Assembly: GCF_000190635.1 (NCBI RefSeq)
Contig: NC_015172.1
Span: 1,550,001 to 1,614,000, forward strand
DNA from: Syntrophobotulus glycolicus DSM 8271
GTDB taxonomy: Bacteria; Bacillota; Desulfitobacteriia; Desulfitobacteriales; Syntrophobotulaceae
DNA length: 64,000 nt
Direction: 5' to 3'
Shown here: positions 44,828-54,688 of the stretch, piece after piece
How the letters are laid out: every line of letters begins with the position of its first letter
How positions within the stretch are numbered: position 1 is the first letter of the stretch
Notes under the pieces: model-generated
Told to the model about the DNA's origin: nothing
Seen by the model: the letters and a program-made list of their open reading frames with translations, nothing else
Databases searched by the model: none
Made by a program: the position numbers and the translations under genes

Positions 44828-46585
44828 ATGAAAGAGAAAAAAGAAAACCCAATTAAAGTCCTGTTCGGATTTGCGGGAGAGGCCAGGGGAAAAATGCCGC
44901 TTTCCGTGATTCTGGCCATCATCGGAGAACTGTTCGGCATGGCTCCCTTCTTTGCTGTGGCGCTTTTAGCCAACCAGGTCTATACCGGTGAGGCCACCAT
45001 ACAGGGAGCGGCACTGATTGCGGGAGCAGCCGCCCTGTGCATGATATTACGCACTTATCTGACATTGAAATCCTCCCTGCGCAGCCACGGTATATCCTTT
45101 ACCATCCTGAAAAATATCCGCTGCGCCATTGCGGACAAAATGCGCCGGGTTCCCATGGGGGTCATGCTGGAAACACCCTCCGGAACCTTTAAAACGTTGA
45201 TGGTGGACAATGTGGGCCGTCTGGAGGATATCATCGCTCATATTGTTCCGGAGCTTCCGTCAGCCGTGGCCGCGCCATTTGCCAGCATCCTGCTTGTCTT
45301 TGCGCTGGATTGGAGGATGGGACTGGCTTCCCTGATCACCATCCCCCTCAGCCTGATTTTTATGGTAGGCATGATGCAAGGTTATTCCAAAAAGATGGCC
45401 ACTTATCTTCAGTCCGGAAACGAAATGAATGCCGCCCTGGTCGAGTATATAGGAGGCATTCAGGTCATCAAGGCGTTTGGACAGACCGGTAGGAGCTTCG
45501 GCCGCTTTTCCGACTCGGTTCACTTTTTCCATGATTCTACCTTGGCGTGGTGGCGGCAGAGCTGGTTCTGGATGGCAGGCTTCAAAGCGGTTTTGCCATC
45601 CACTCTGCTTGGTACGCTGCCCATCGGCGGGTGGCTGTACATGAATGGCACGCTGAGTCTGCCCCTTCTTCTGGCTTGCATTATTATTCCGGTCGGATTC
45701 ATGCCCCAGCTGATGAAGCTGGGCTTTGGTCTGGAGCAGTTTGCTTATATGGCGGCGAATCTGAACCCCATCCGGTCATTTCTGGCAAACCCCGAACAGC
45801 ATCGCCCAAATATGATGGTTACGCTGGGGAAACGTGACTTTACCTTTGATCATGTTGGTTTTTCTTATGATGGCAAAAAAACGGTGCTGCACGATGTTTC
45901 CTTTATGGCGAGACCAGGGGAAGTGACTGCTATCGTAGGGCCCTCGGGTTCCGGAAAATCCACGATTGCCAAGCTGATGGCAGGCTTTTGGGACGCGACA
46001 TCCGGCAGCGTCCAATACGGCGGCCATGAGATAAAGGATATTCCTTTTCAACAGTTGATGAGTGAAATCAGCTACGTTGCTCAGGATAATTTCCTGTTTG
46101 ACAAATCTATTCGGGAAAATATTCGCATGGGCAATCCCATGGCTTCCGACGCAGAGGTGGAAGCAGCGGCGAGCGCGGCCAACTGCCACGATTTTATCAT
46201 TGCTTTGGAAAATGGCTATGACACGTTGGCGGGCGACGCGGGCGACCTGCTTTCCGGGGGAGAACGGCAGCGTATTACCATCGCCCGCGCCATGCTTAAG
46301 CCCGCATCCGTGGTCATTCTGGATGAGGCGACAGCCTACGCAGATCCGGAGAACGAGGCGGAAATCCAACAGGCGATCAACCGGCTGGTGACGGGAAAGA
46401 CGCTAATCGTCGTAGCGCACCGGTTGTCCACAATTCGCAACGCAAATCAAATTCTGGTGATCGACAAGGGACAACTGATCGCCAGCGGAACCCATGACAG
46501 GCTGCGGGAAGCCTGCCCGCTCTATGAAACCATGTGGCAGCAGTATATAGGAGCGGCCGATATTGCGGAAAAGGAGGAATTGTAA
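44828..46585 (+). CDS. ABC transporter half (YbtP/IrtA-like), first subunit
   Basis: A 585-residue permease-ATPase fusion: six membrane segments, Walker A GPSGSGKST, signature LSGGERQR, Walker B VVILDEATAYADPENE and H-loop VAHRLST. DEATAYADPENE is typical of the YbtPQ/IrtAB group, exporter-fold proteins that import siderophores or export small metabolites. Both ATPase key residues are intact. TGGAGGTG precedes the ATG. Pairs with the gene at 46587. The DtxR-type regulator downstream supports a metal link. Confidence 0.85.
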   Translation: MKEKKENPIKVLFGFAGEARGKMPLSVILAIIGELFGMAPFFAVALLANQVYTGEATIQGAALIAGAAALCMILRTYLTLKSSLRSHGISFTILKNIRCAIADKMRRVPMGVMLETPSGTFKTLMVDNVGRLEDIIAHIVPELPSAVAAPFASILLVFALDWRMGLASLITIPLSLIFMVGMMQGYSKKMATYLQSGNEMNAALVEYIGGIQVIKAFGQTGRSFGRFSDSVHFFHDSTLAWWRQSWFWMAGFKAVLPSTLLGTLPIGGWLYMNGTLSLPLLLACIIIPVGFMPQLMKLGFGLEQFAYMAANLNPIRSFLANPEQHRPNMMVTLGKRDFTFDHVGFSYDGKKTVLHDVSFMARPGEVTAIVGPSGSGKSTIAKLMAGFWDATSGSVQYGGHEIKDIPFQQLMSEISYVAQDNFLFDKSIRENIRMGNPMASDAEVEAAASAANCHDFIIALENGYDTLAGDAGDLLSGGERQRITIARAMLKPASVVILDEATAYADPENEAEIQQAINRLVTGKTLIVVAHRLSTIRNANQILVIDKGQLIASGTHDRLREACPLYETMWQQYIGAADIAEKEEL

Positions 46586-46586
46586 C

Positions 46587-48311
46587 ATGCTGAGGATGAT
46601 TGGACGGATTTTAGAAATTGCGGGAGACAGCAAGCCGCGCATTATTCTGGGTATTGTGTTCAATTTTTTCAAAACTGTTTCCATGGCCATGATGCTGCTG
46701 GCCGTTTTTCTGGTGTTCGAGCATCTGGAGGCGCTGACACCTGACGTTATCTATCAGGCTTTGTGGATTATCATTGTCAGCGTATGCGGGCGCTTCCTGT
46801 TCCAGTGGCTGATGGATATTTCCATGAGCGCCAAGGGTTTTGATATGTTCCGGGATTACCGGCTGGCCGTCGGTGAAAAGCTTAAAGGCGCACCGATGGG
46901 CTACTTTTCCGAACAACGTCTGGGAACCATTCAATCCATCCTGACCTCAACCGTTGTGGAACTGGAGCAGTATTCCATGATGGCGATTATGGACATTACC
47001 GGCGGCGTATCCATGGCTGTTGTCATCATTGTCATGATGGCATTCTACAGCCTGCCGATTGCCCTGCTGAGTCTGGCCGGGCTTATCATCGGCTTGTTTG
47101 TGCTTCATGTCATCCAAAAACGTGCTGCGATTCACACCGTAAAAGTGCAGGCGGCGCAGGAAAATCTGGTCACCGAATCGCTGGAGTATATTCGCGGGAT
47201 TGCGGTTCTCCGGGCGTTTTTGCAGGACAGGGGCGGTGAAGGTGCCGTTTACCGGGCTTTTGAAGATCGGAGGCAGGCCGCCTATGATCAGGAGCATGCC
47301 GCCGCGGGTGTGATGAAGCTGTATAGTTTGGTTTTTAAACTCACGAGCTGTGCTCTGCTGTTCTTGGCGACCGCGCTGTATCTGACCGGTGCGTTCCCGC
47401 TTTCCTACTGCCTCATGTTTCTGGTGTCCGCTTTTCTGGTCTATGCGGAGCTGGAGGTCATGGGTGATGGGGCCTACCTTGCGCGTAAGGTCAACAATGA
47501 GCTTGACCGGCTGGAAACCGTCACCGATATTCCCTCGCTGGACCGTACAGCACGCGAGCTCAGAGCGGTTTCCTCTGACATTGAGATGAAAGAGGTGTCC
47601 TTTGCCTATGACAGCAGGACGGTTATCGACCACGTTTCCCTGAAAGTCCCGCAAGGCACTTCCTGCGCCATTGTTGGTCCCTCCGGCAGCGGTAAAACCA
47701 CTTTGTGCAACCTGATCGCCCGGTTTTGGGATGTTCAGGAGGGAGAGGTGCTGGTGGGCGGGCAAAACGTAAAGGACTGCACTGCCGACAGCCTGCTTTC
47801 CCAGATCAGTATGGTGTTCCAGAATGTGTACCTGTTCCACGATACTGTAGAAAACAACATCAGGTTCGGAAATCCGGACGCTTCCCATGAGCAGGTTGTG
47901 GAAGCGGCGAAACGCGCCTGCTGTCACGAATTCATCACGGCACTGCCAGAAGGTTATGATACCATCGTCGGTGAGGGCGGCTCCACATTGTCCGGAGGAG
48001 AACGCCAGCGGATATCCATCGCCCGCGCGATCCTGAAAAACGCTCCCATTGTAATTTTGGATGAGGCGACCTCCAGCGTTGACCCCGAAAACGAGCACGT
48101 CCTGCTTACGGCTATCTATGAGCTGACAAGGGGCAAAACGCTGATTGCCATTGCGCACCGCCTGTCCACCGTACGCAAGGCCGATCAGATCCTGGTGGTG
48201 GACAAAGGGAAGATCGTTCAGAAAGGAACACATGCCCAGCTGGTTCAGGAGGACGGCATTTACCGGAAATTCCTCAGATTGCGTTCCGAGTCTATTGGCT
48301 GGCAGCTATGA
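46587..48311 (+). CDS. ABC transporter half (YbtQ/IrtB-like), second subunit
   Basis: A 574-residue permease-ATPase: N-terminal six-segment domain, Walker A GPSGSGKTT, signature LSGGERQR, Walker B IVILDEATSSVDPENE and H-loop IAHRLST. ATG at 46587 follows AAAGGAGGAATTGTA and starts 1 base after the partner stop; a frame opening at 46563 overlaps the partner. It forms a heterodimer with 44828. Terminated at 48350. Confidence 0.86.
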   Translation: MLRMIGRILEIAGDSKPRIILGIVFNFFKTVSMAMMLLAVFLVFEHLEALTPDVIYQALWIIIVSVCGRFLFQWLMDISMSAKGFDMFRDYRLAVGEKLKGAPMGYFSEQRLGTIQSILTSTVVELEQYSMMAIMDITGGVSMAVVIIVMMAFYSLPIALLSLAGLIIGLFVLHVIQKRAAIHTVKVQAAQENLVTESLEYIRGIAVLRAFLQDRGGEGAVYRAFEDRRQAAYDQEHAAAGVMKLYSLVFKLTSCALLFLATALYLTGAFPLSYCLMFLVSAFLVYAELEVMGDGAYLARKVNNELDRLETVTDIPSLDRTARELRAVSSDIEMKEVSFAYDSRTVIDHVSLKVPQGTSCAIVGPSGSGKTTLCNLIARFWDVQEGEVLVGGQNVKDCTADSLLSQISMVFQNVYLFHDTVENNIRFGNPDASHEQVVEAAKRACCHEFITALPEGYDTIVGEGGSTLSGGERQRISIARAILKNAPIVILDEATSSVDPENEHVLLTAIYELTRGKTLIAIAHRLSTVRKADQILVVDKGKIVQKGTHAQLVQEDGIYRKFLRLRSESIGWQL

Positions 48312-48349
48312 GGCAAGCGCAAAAGGAAGTTTTAAGGGAAGCAGAAGAG

Positions 48350-48385
48350 AGCAGACCGGCAGTGAAACCTGCCGGTCTGCTTTAT
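48350..48385 (+). terminator. Terminator of the TetR-ABC operon
   Basis: Perfect 13-bp GC-rich stem AGCAGACCGGCAG (48350-48362) with CTGCCGGTCTGCT (48369-48381), followed by TTTATGG. Confidence 0.9.
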
Positions 48386-48577
48386 GGAACCAAGTGAGCA
48401 GAATAGATGGCGCTAATTTGGCATAATCAATACAGAAATTTTTTAGGTTTGACGAGCGAGAAAAGCTGTGCAGGAAAGAATGTGATATAATAAATATATT
48501 TGAGTAGGATAACTGTCCAATGGCGGCTTAACTGAAGAATCAATTAGAGTGTCCGCTCTACATGTGGAGGAGCAAAA

Positions 48578-48961
48578 ATGGAAAAGCTTACTTTTACAAT
48601 GGAAAATTACCTTGAGGCAATTTATGAGTTATCTCTGGATGGAGCCGGTGCCCGAGTATCTGATATCGCAGAACGATTGGGCGTAACTAAGGCCAGTACC
48701 AACAGTGCGATGTCTACTCTTTCGGAGAAAGGTCTCATTAGCAATGAAAAATATAAAGAGGTATTTCTGACGCCTGAAGGGCTCAAGCTTGCGAAGCTTA
48801 CGGCGAACAAACACCATGTAATTCAACAGTTTTTGTTACACGTATTAAATCTTGATCCTGTCGTTGCCGATGAGGATGCCTGTGCGATAGAGCATGTAAT
48901 TAGTAATGATACTGTTTCCGCTATGGAAGAGTATATGAGAGACATCCATAACAATAAGTAA
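48578..48961 (+). CDS. DtxR/MntR family metal-dependent regulator
   Basis: A 127-residue regulator with the MntR/DtxR pattern: FTMENYLEAIYELSLDG, winged HTH VSDIAERLGVTKASTNSAMS, then the dimer/metal region HHVIQQFLLHVL and DEDACAIEHVISNDT (metal-binding Glu/His). It lacks the SH3-like tail of long DtxR proteins, as in MntR. GTGGAGGAGC precedes the ATG. It lies after the YbtPQ-like pair, with separate transcription; target genes are unknown. Confidence 0.88.
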   Translation: MEKLTFTMENYLEAIYELSLDGAGARVSDIAERLGVTKASTNSAMSTLSEKGLISNEKYKEVFLTPEGLKLAKLTANKHHVIQQFLLHVLNLDPVVADEDACAIEHVISNDTVSAMEEYMRDIHNNK

Positions 48962-49062
48962 GCATTTTATCTGACTCCAAAAAGGATGAGCTTATTTTAT
49001 TTTTCTAACTTAATTCTAAGATTCTTATAGTATAATTTCCTCATCCTTATTTCCCCCTTTTG

Positions 49063-49095
49063 CCCGGAGCATCAGTCAGTGCTTCGGGTTTTTGT
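49063..49095 (+). terminator. Terminator after the DtxR-type gene
   Basis: CCCGGAGC (49063-49070) pairs with GCTTCGGG (49081-49088, one G-U), followed by TTTTTG. Confidence 0.75.
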
Positions 49096-49233
49096 TGTAA
49101 TGAATCGGATTAAGAGGGTGCTCAGTTCATTTAAAGACATGAACATAGCAAAATTGTGCGGAGGAGCATAAAAATATTTTTGGAATAAAGAAAGACTGTT
49201 ATAATAAGAAGAAATCTAACTGAAGGAGGGAAT

Positions 49234-51093
49234 ATGATGAACCGTTTACTGAAAGTCATCACCGATTCAGTTCAAGGACTGATCAAGGCTGTTAGGCGTT
49301 TCCCCCTGGCTGTTATCTGTCTGATCAGCGCTACTGTCATTACCTGCTATATGATTTCACTACATACTGATCCAAGCCTTTTTATCCAGAAGCTCTTTTT
49401 TACTTTGGGATTTGGTACTTTTCTGAGTGTGGCCGTTCAGTTTTGCTGTGAGCGTTTTTCTGGGCTGAAGAAAATACGGCTTTTTGTTTATTTGATTGGG
49501 GCACTGTTCATCTTTGGCTATTATCTGATCATTGCTCCTTCACCGGGGATTTATTATGCAGTAACGGCCCGAACGATTGTTGCCGTATTTGCCATGTTTT
49601 GCATCTATATCTGGGTCCCGTCATATCGGGGCAAGGCAGGTTTGAACAGTATTGCTGAATTTAACAGCATCGCCCTGACTCATTTTAAAGCGGCTGTTAC
49701 CTCAATCTTATTTTCGGCAGTTTTATCTGCGGGTACCGTCAGCATCATTGCGGCGGTTGATTCACTGCTGTTTAAGGTCAATGAAGATTCTTATGCTTAT
49801 ACGATGGCTGTCATCTGGATCTCCTTTGCCACCATCTACTATCTTTCACGGCTGCCCCGTTTTCATTCCGAAGAGGAAGAGGATAAGGCCTTTACTCTGC
49901 AGGCAGCCACATATCCCAAAGTCCTGAAAATCCTGATTTCTTATATTGTTATTCCTTTAATTGCGGCTTATAGTTTGGTGCTGATTGCCTATTTTGTCAA
50001 AATGCTTGTCACTTCCGTATGGCCGTCGGGCCAGCTGGGGCCGATGATCCTCGCCTACTCCGTTGTCGGTTTAATGGTCGTTGTTTTAGCCAGCCATTTA
50101 GAAGATAAGTTTGCAAGCGCCTACCGCAGAATATTCCCTAAAGTATTGATTTTGATGGTCATTATGCAGTTGATCTCAGCCTATATCCGCTTAGATGCCT
50201 ACGGGGTGACCGAGGGGCGCTATTACCTGATTCTTTTCGGAATTTACTCATTAATTTGCGGGATAATACTCAGCTTCAGAGCGGTTACTAAAAATTATAT
50301 GATCGCTTTACTGGGAGCGGGTTTGGCGATTATTTCGGTCATTCCGCCCGGGGATGCATTCACTGTTTCCCGTAATTCGCAAATGAACCGTTTGGAACAG
50401 ATGCTGATCGCTGATGAAGTACTGGTTAACGGCAAAATCGTGCCGAAAGCCGATGCTTCTCTGAAGCTGCGCCAGGAAACCACCAATATCCTTAATTATT
50501 TGGAAAGGCGCAACTACCTGCAGTATTTGACCTGGCTGCCTGAGGAGATGAAAACCTCCGGTTCCCGGCCTTCCGGCAATCTTACTCAAGAGAAAATGAA
50601 GGCTGTTTTTGGTTTTGAACCTGCTTATGAAGGTGCCGGCGCAACTTCCGACCATTTTTATGCCGCCTTGAATATGCAGAAACCGTTAAGCGTAAGTGGT
50701 TATGACGTGATGGTAGCCCTTAGCAACTACCGCGGGATGTCAATGGGGAAAAATGGTGAAGAATTCGAACGAACAGTAAAGATCAGGAACAAAGACTATA
50801 TCATTTTAGCTGAACGGTTGACTCCGCAGGAGGTTCGGGTTTCGGTCCAAGATCCGGTCGGAATGGAAGTGATCGGGACCAATGTCTATGAGTTTGCCAC
50901 TTCCTTGTCCGGGGCCAGAAACGAGCCTAAAGAAATGCTTGAGCCGGAAGTGATGAGTATTCACGCGGAGAATAATCGTTATAAGCTTAAAGTCATTTTC
51001 CAGAATATCAACATCACTTTTGGTACCGAGTCCGATGCGGGTGCAGATTATGATTTAATCGTCCTTTTCGGGGTAAGTGGTGAACAGGATTAA
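49234..51093 (+). CDS. DUF4153 domain membrane protein
   Basis: A 619-residue protein with about 11-12 membrane segments in the first 380 residues and a soluble C-terminal part of about 230 residues. Layout and the segment YYLSRLPRFHSEEEEDK are like DUF4153 proteins, whose role is unknown. GAAGGAGGGAAT precedes two adjacent ATG codons (49234, 49237). Monocistronic, with a terminator at 51140. Confidence 0.75.
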   Translation: MMNRLLKVITDSVQGLIKAVRRFPLAVICLISATVITCYMISLHTDPSLFIQKLFFTLGFGTFLSVAVQFCCERFSGLKKIRLFVYLIGALFIFGYYLIIAPSPGIYYAVTARTIVAVFAMFCIYIWVPSYRGKAGLNSIAEFNSIALTHFKAAVTSILFSAVLSAGTVSIIAAVDSLLFKVNEDSYAYTMAVIWISFATIYYLSRLPRFHSEEEEDKAFTLQAATYPKVLKILISYIVIPLIAAYSLVLIAYFVKMLVTSVWPSGQLGPMILAYSVVGLMVVVLASHLEDKFASAYRRIFPKVLILMVIMQLISAYIRLDAYGVTEGRYYLILFGIYSLICGIILSFRAVTKNYMIALLGAGLAIISVIPPGDAFTVSRNSQMNRLEQMLIADEVLVNGKIVPKADASLKLRQETTNILNYLERRNYLQYLTWLPEEMKTSGSRPSGNLTQEKMKAVFGFEPAYEGAGATSDHFYAALNMQKPLSVSGYDVMVALSNYRGMSMGKNGEEFERTVKIRNKDYIILAERLTPQEVRVSVQDPVGMEVIGTNVYEFATSLSGARNEPKEMLEPEVMSIHAENNRYKLKVIFQNINITFGTESDAGADYDLIVLFGVSGEQD

Positions 51094-51139
51094 CAATACG
51101 TGATAATATTTTTTCACAGGAATCAGAAGGATCAACAAG

Positions 51140-51176
51140 ACACCCAAGCCGGTCAGATAGCTTGGGTGTTTTGTTT
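51140..51176 (+). terminator. Terminator of the DUF4153 gene
   Basis: ACACCCAAGC (51140-51149) pairs with GCTTGGGTGT (51160-51169), followed by TTTGTTT. Confidence 0.88.
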
Positions 51177-51259
51177 CATAAAATCCAAATAAATTGTACA
51201 AAATAACATCGGGTTTGATAAAAGTATTTTCCACATTTTATAGATCAGGGGGATCGTTG

Positions 51260-52843
51260 ATGAACAGAGAAGAAAAAGAAAAAAATTTCGAAAAACCGCC
51301 TCAATCCTATTGGCTGGCATCTACCGGTCGTACTGATTATTCTGTTCTAAATGAGGATATACAAGTTGATATTGCCATTATCGGCGGCGGCATGACCGGG
51401 ATTTCCTGTGCTTATATGCTGAATCAGGAGGGCGCGAAAACAGCAATCGTTGAGGCTGACCGTATTCTGCAAGGGACAACGGGGCACACGACTGCCAAGA
51501 TCACATCACAGCACGGTCTCATCTATAATAAAATCAAAACTCAGATGAGTGAGGAATTTGCTCAACAATATGCGGACGCCAATCAGTCTGCGATTAGGAT
51601 AATAGAAAAAATCGTTCAGGATAAGCACATTGAGTGCGATTTTGTTCCTGAACCGGCATATATCTATACCCTGCGGGACGAGTATGTCAGTCAGATCAAT
51701 GAAGAGTCAATGGTGGCATCCTCTTTGGGTATTGAAGCCGTTTACTTAGAAGAAATCCCCCTGTTTCCCATAAAGGCTGCGCTGCGTTTTGAACACCAGG
51801 CCAGGTTTCATCCACGGAAGTTTTTGCTGACTCTGGCCGAAGAATATGTCAATACTGGCGGTAAGATATTTGAACAAAGCAGGGTTATTGATATAGAAGA
51901 GGAAGGACCCTATCGGATCATCACAGATTCAGGAAATAAAATTACGGCTGACAAACTGATTATTGCGTCCCATTACCCCTGCTATCATAAGCCGGGATTT
52001 TATTTCGCTAGAATTTCTCAGGAGAGATCCTATGTGGTCGCGGTTAAGGCAAAGGAAAAATATCCGGGAGGCATGTATATAGCGGCAGAGGATTTTGGAC
52101 ACTCCCTGCGCAGCCAAATGTCTGAGCATGGTGAATTGATCCTGGTTGGCGGCGAGGGACACAAGACAGGGCAGGGTGAAAATACAACCCAAAACTACCA
52201 AGCACTGATCGACTTTTCTAACCGGATGTATACAGTGGAAGATATTCCATACCGGTGGTCGGCTCAAGACTGTATGACTTTGGACAGTGTCCCTTACGTG
52301 GGGCCCCTGACAGAGAAAACTCCTGAGATGTATGTCGCAACCGGTTATGGGAAATGGGGAATGACAAACAGCATAGCTTCTTCCATGATTTTAAGAGATC
52401 TGATCATTAAGGGGAGAAGTGCCTGGCAGGATGTCTACAGTCCCTCACGGCATCAGCTGCTTGCTTCAGCCAAGAATTTTGTTGTTGAAAACTTTAATGT
52501 CGCCTGCCAATTGGTAAAAGGAAAAACAGAAATAAAAGGAGAAACAGAGATGTCGCTCCAAAACGCCGAAATCAAACCGGGCGAAGGGAAAATTGTCCAG
52601 GCGGAGGGACAAAGAGCGGGTGCATACAGAGATGAACAAGGTATACTGCATGTTGTGGACACGACATGTACGCATATGGGCTGTGAATTAAACTGGAATT
52701 CCGCGGAAAGATCATGGGATTGTCCCTGCCATGGTTCACGGTTTTCTGATGAAGGAGAGGTTATTGAAGGACCGGCGCTTCACCCTTTAACTCAAGGTGA
52801 AAAGATCAATCTGGTAAAAAGGCTTCTGCAGGATCATTTTTAA
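51260..52843 (+). CDS. FAD-dependent oxidoreductase fused to a Rieske [2Fe-2S] domain
   Basis: A 527-residue fusion. Residues about 30-390: DAO-type FAD domain (DIAIIGGGMTGISCAYML, GTTGHTTAKITSQHGLIY, YVATGYGKWGMTNS). Residues about 430-527: Rieske domain with CTHMGCELNW and CPCHGSRF (CxH and CxxH ligands). The same architecture is known from Bacillus YhfW; the substrate is unknown. ATG at 51260 after CAGGGGGATCGTTG; the frame opens at 51194. Confidence 0.88.
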   Translation: MNREEKEKNFEKPPQSYWLASTGRTDYSVLNEDIQVDIAIIGGGMTGISCAYMLNQEGAKTAIVEADRILQGTTGHTTAKITSQHGLIYNKIKTQMSEEFAQQYADANQSAIRIIEKIVQDKHIECDFVPEPAYIYTLRDEYVSQINEESMVASSLGIEAVYLEEIPLFPIKAALRFEHQARFHPRKFLLTLAEEYVNTGGKIFEQSRVIDIEEEGPYRIITDSGNKITADKLIIASHYPCYHKPGFYFARISQERSYVVAVKAKEKYPGGMYIAAEDFGHSLRSQMSEHGELILVGGEGHKTGQGENTTQNYQALIDFSNRMYTVEDIPYRWSAQDCMTLDSVPYVGPLTEKTPEMYVATGYGKWGMTNSIASSMILRDLIIKGRSAWQDVYSPSRHQLLASAKNFVVENFNVACQLVKGKTEIKGETEMSLQNAEIKPGEGKIVQAEGQRAGAYRDEQGILHVVDTTCTHMGCELNWNSAERSWDCPCHGSRFSDEGEVIEGPALHPLTQGEKINLVKRLLQDHF

Positions 52844-52983
52844 AGTAAAAAATTCGTCGGACTTTTTACTATTGAGAAATCCAATGTTAAATTTTCAATG
52901 ATGAAGGGATTCGTATTGACAAAACAAGGCTGCTGCGAATAAAATGAAACAAACTATTTTTTTCACTGCATATATTCCAGGTT
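52844..52983. other. Short intergenic region before the NiCo riboswitch
   Basis: No gene seen. AGTAAAAA/TTTTTACT near 52847-52871 is a weak terminator-like hairpin for the oxidoreductase gene. Confidence 0.4.
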
Positions 52984-53089
52984 AAACTGAGCAGGCGATG
53001 GACTTTAAAAGTTCGTGGGGCCGGGCCGGAAACGGCAGCAGATGATAAATATCTGTGGGACAGTAAAATGTTCAACAGATGTTTTTTTT
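52984..53089 (+). ncRNA. NiCo (czcD) riboswitch with overlapping terminator
   Basis: The aptamer begins AACTGAGCAGG and ends GTGGGACAGT (53064). Between them are the second stem GGACTT/AGTTC, the conserved GGGGCCGGGCCGGAAACGGC block and CAGATGATAAATATCTG, all as in NiCo riboswitches that sense Ni2+/Co2+. The 3' arm ATCTGTGGGACA (53051-53062) can instead pair with TGTTCAACAGAT (53069-53080), which precedes eight T, giving a terminator that excludes the aptamer fold. The next gene is a cation efflux pump, the usual target. Confidence 0.88.
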
Positions 53090-53148
53090 GGCCCTATTCC
53101 AAGGAAACCATCTGAAAGTAACAAAATAAGCAAGGGGAGGGGTTACTC

Positions 53149-54027
53149 ATGGTTTGGGACAGAAAGGTCAGAATTGCGCTGTTGTCGGTTGCTTCCAACA
53201 CAATATTAATTATATTAAAAGTGACCGCAGGAATGTTAAGCGGTTCCGTAAGTATCATTTCAGAGGCCATCCATTCAGGAATGGACCTGGTGGCCTCATG
53301 TATTGCCTTTTTTTCTGTCAGACATTCGGCAAAACCGGCGGATAAGGAACATCCATATGGTCATGGCAAAATAGAAAATATCTCCGGTATTGCCGAGGGG
53401 CTCCTGATTTTTGTCGCCGCCGGTATGATTATTCTGGAAGCCATCAAGAAAATCCATACCCCTATGGAAATCGAACAGGCCTATGTGGGCATTGCTGTAA
53501 TGGTTGGCGCGGGAATCGTCAATCTTTTGGTATCTGGGAAGCTGTGCAGGGTTGCCCGGGAAGAAGACTCGATGGCTCTGGAAGCCGACGCCCTTCATTT
53601 GAGAACAGATGTTTACACATCTTTGGGGGTAGCGGTCGGTTTGGTTCTGATGAAGGTTACCGGGCTGTTCATACTCGATCCGATTGTGGCAATCCTGGTG
53701 GCCCTGTTCATTCTAAAAAAAGCGTGGAGTCTTTGTAAAAGTGCCTGTGACTACTTACTGGATACCAAACTGACTGATCCGGAGGAAGCTGAGATAGACA
53801 AGATTTTAGGTAAGTATCATGATAAATTCAGAGATTATCATAAGCTTAAGACCAGAAAATCAGGGAACATGAAGCATATTGATTTTCATATTACAGTTGA
53901 CCCTCACGTGACTGTGGCAGAAATCCATGAAGTGATTGGCTGTCTGAAAAAGGATATGGCTGAGGAATTCAAGTATACTCGGGTAAATGTCCATGTGGAC
54001 CCTTACAGGGAAGAGCAATCAGAATGA
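53149..54027 (+). CDS. Cation diffusion facilitator (CDF) efflux transporter
   Basis: A 292-residue CDF antiporter with six membrane segments and a C-terminal cytoplasmic metal-sensing domain. Metal-site motifs are SEAIHSGMDLVAS (helix 2) and ALEADALHLRTDVYTSLGV (helix 5, HxxxD pattern); HPYGHGKIENISG is the conserved CDF loop. The C-terminal domain has HIDFHITVDPHVTV. Because a NiCo riboswitch controls it, nickel and cobalt are the likely substrates. AGGGGAGGGG precedes the ATG. Confidence 0.92.
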   Translation: MVWDRKVRIALLSVASNTILIILKVTAGMLSGSVSIISEAIHSGMDLVASCIAFFSVRHSAKPADKEHPYGHGKIENISGIAEGLLIFVAAGMIILEAIKKIHTPMEIEQAYVGIAVMVGAGIVNLLVSGKLCRVAREEDSMALEADALHLRTDVYTSLGVAVGLVLMKVTGLFILDPIVAILVALFILKKAWSLCKSACDYLLDTKLTDPEEAEIDKILGKYHDKFRDYHKLKTRKSGNMKHIDFHITVDPHVTVAEIHEVIGCLKKDMAEEFKYTRVNVHVDPYREEQSE

Positions 54028-54142
54028 CCTCCGTCCATTTTATGTGCTTTTCGATCCAACAGAAGCCTGATAGAATAAACATAGATCAAGGTATCTGTGG
54101 CGATCTTCGGACAAAAGGCCAATGCTTTTTCAAGGAGGTAAA

Positions 54143-54676
54143 ATGAGAAACAAACTGTTATTACTTACGCTGGTTTTATGTTTGGCTTTTTTCATAACCG
54201 GTTGTATGCAGGAAAAGAGTGAGGGACCGCTGCAAAGTGAAGACACGGTCGTGCCTGGAGCTTCTGCTGAGACGGACGCGCTGATCTATACAAATGCCCA
54301 ATATGGTTTTACCTTTGCCCTCCCCAAAACCTGGACAGGTTATTCCATCCTAATGAACAAGTGGGAAGGTGTGGCTGTGGCGGGCACGCAAAGCGGCAAG
54401 ATCGTGGAAACCGGTCCGATCATCAATATCAGACATCCTCAATGGACTGCGCAAAACCCCAGACAGGACATACCGGTCATGGTATTCACTCCGGCGCAAT
54501 GGAACTCTTTGCAGAAAGTCGAATTCAGTGTGGGTGCGGCCCCCATTCCCCCAAGCGAGCTGGGGCGGAATTCTCAATTTGTGTTTGCCCTTCCCGCCCG
54601 TTACAATTATGCCTTCCCTGAAGGCTTTGAAGAAGTGGAGGACATTCTGCAGCATCACCCGTTAAAGCCGATTTGA
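54143..54676 (+). CDS. Putative lipoprotein
   Basis: A 177-residue secreted lipoprotein: signal peptide with lipobox FITGC (Cys about 21), then a single small domain starting NAQYGFTFALPKTW, a pattern seen in PsbP-like or Clostridial lipoproteins of unknown role. AAGGAGGTAAA precedes the ATG at 54143; the frame opens at 54122. No link to the neighbours is evident. Confidence 0.78.
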   Translation: MRNKLLLLTLVLCLAFFITGCMQEKSEGPLQSEDTVVPGASAETDALIYTNAQYGFTFALPKTWTGYSILMNKWEGVAVAGTQSGKIVETGPIINIRHPQWTAQNPRQDIPVMVFTPAQWNSLQKVEFSVGAAPIPPSELGRNSQFVFALPARYNYAFPEGFEEVEDILQHHPLKPI

Positions 54677-54688
54677 GAGAATTTGTTT

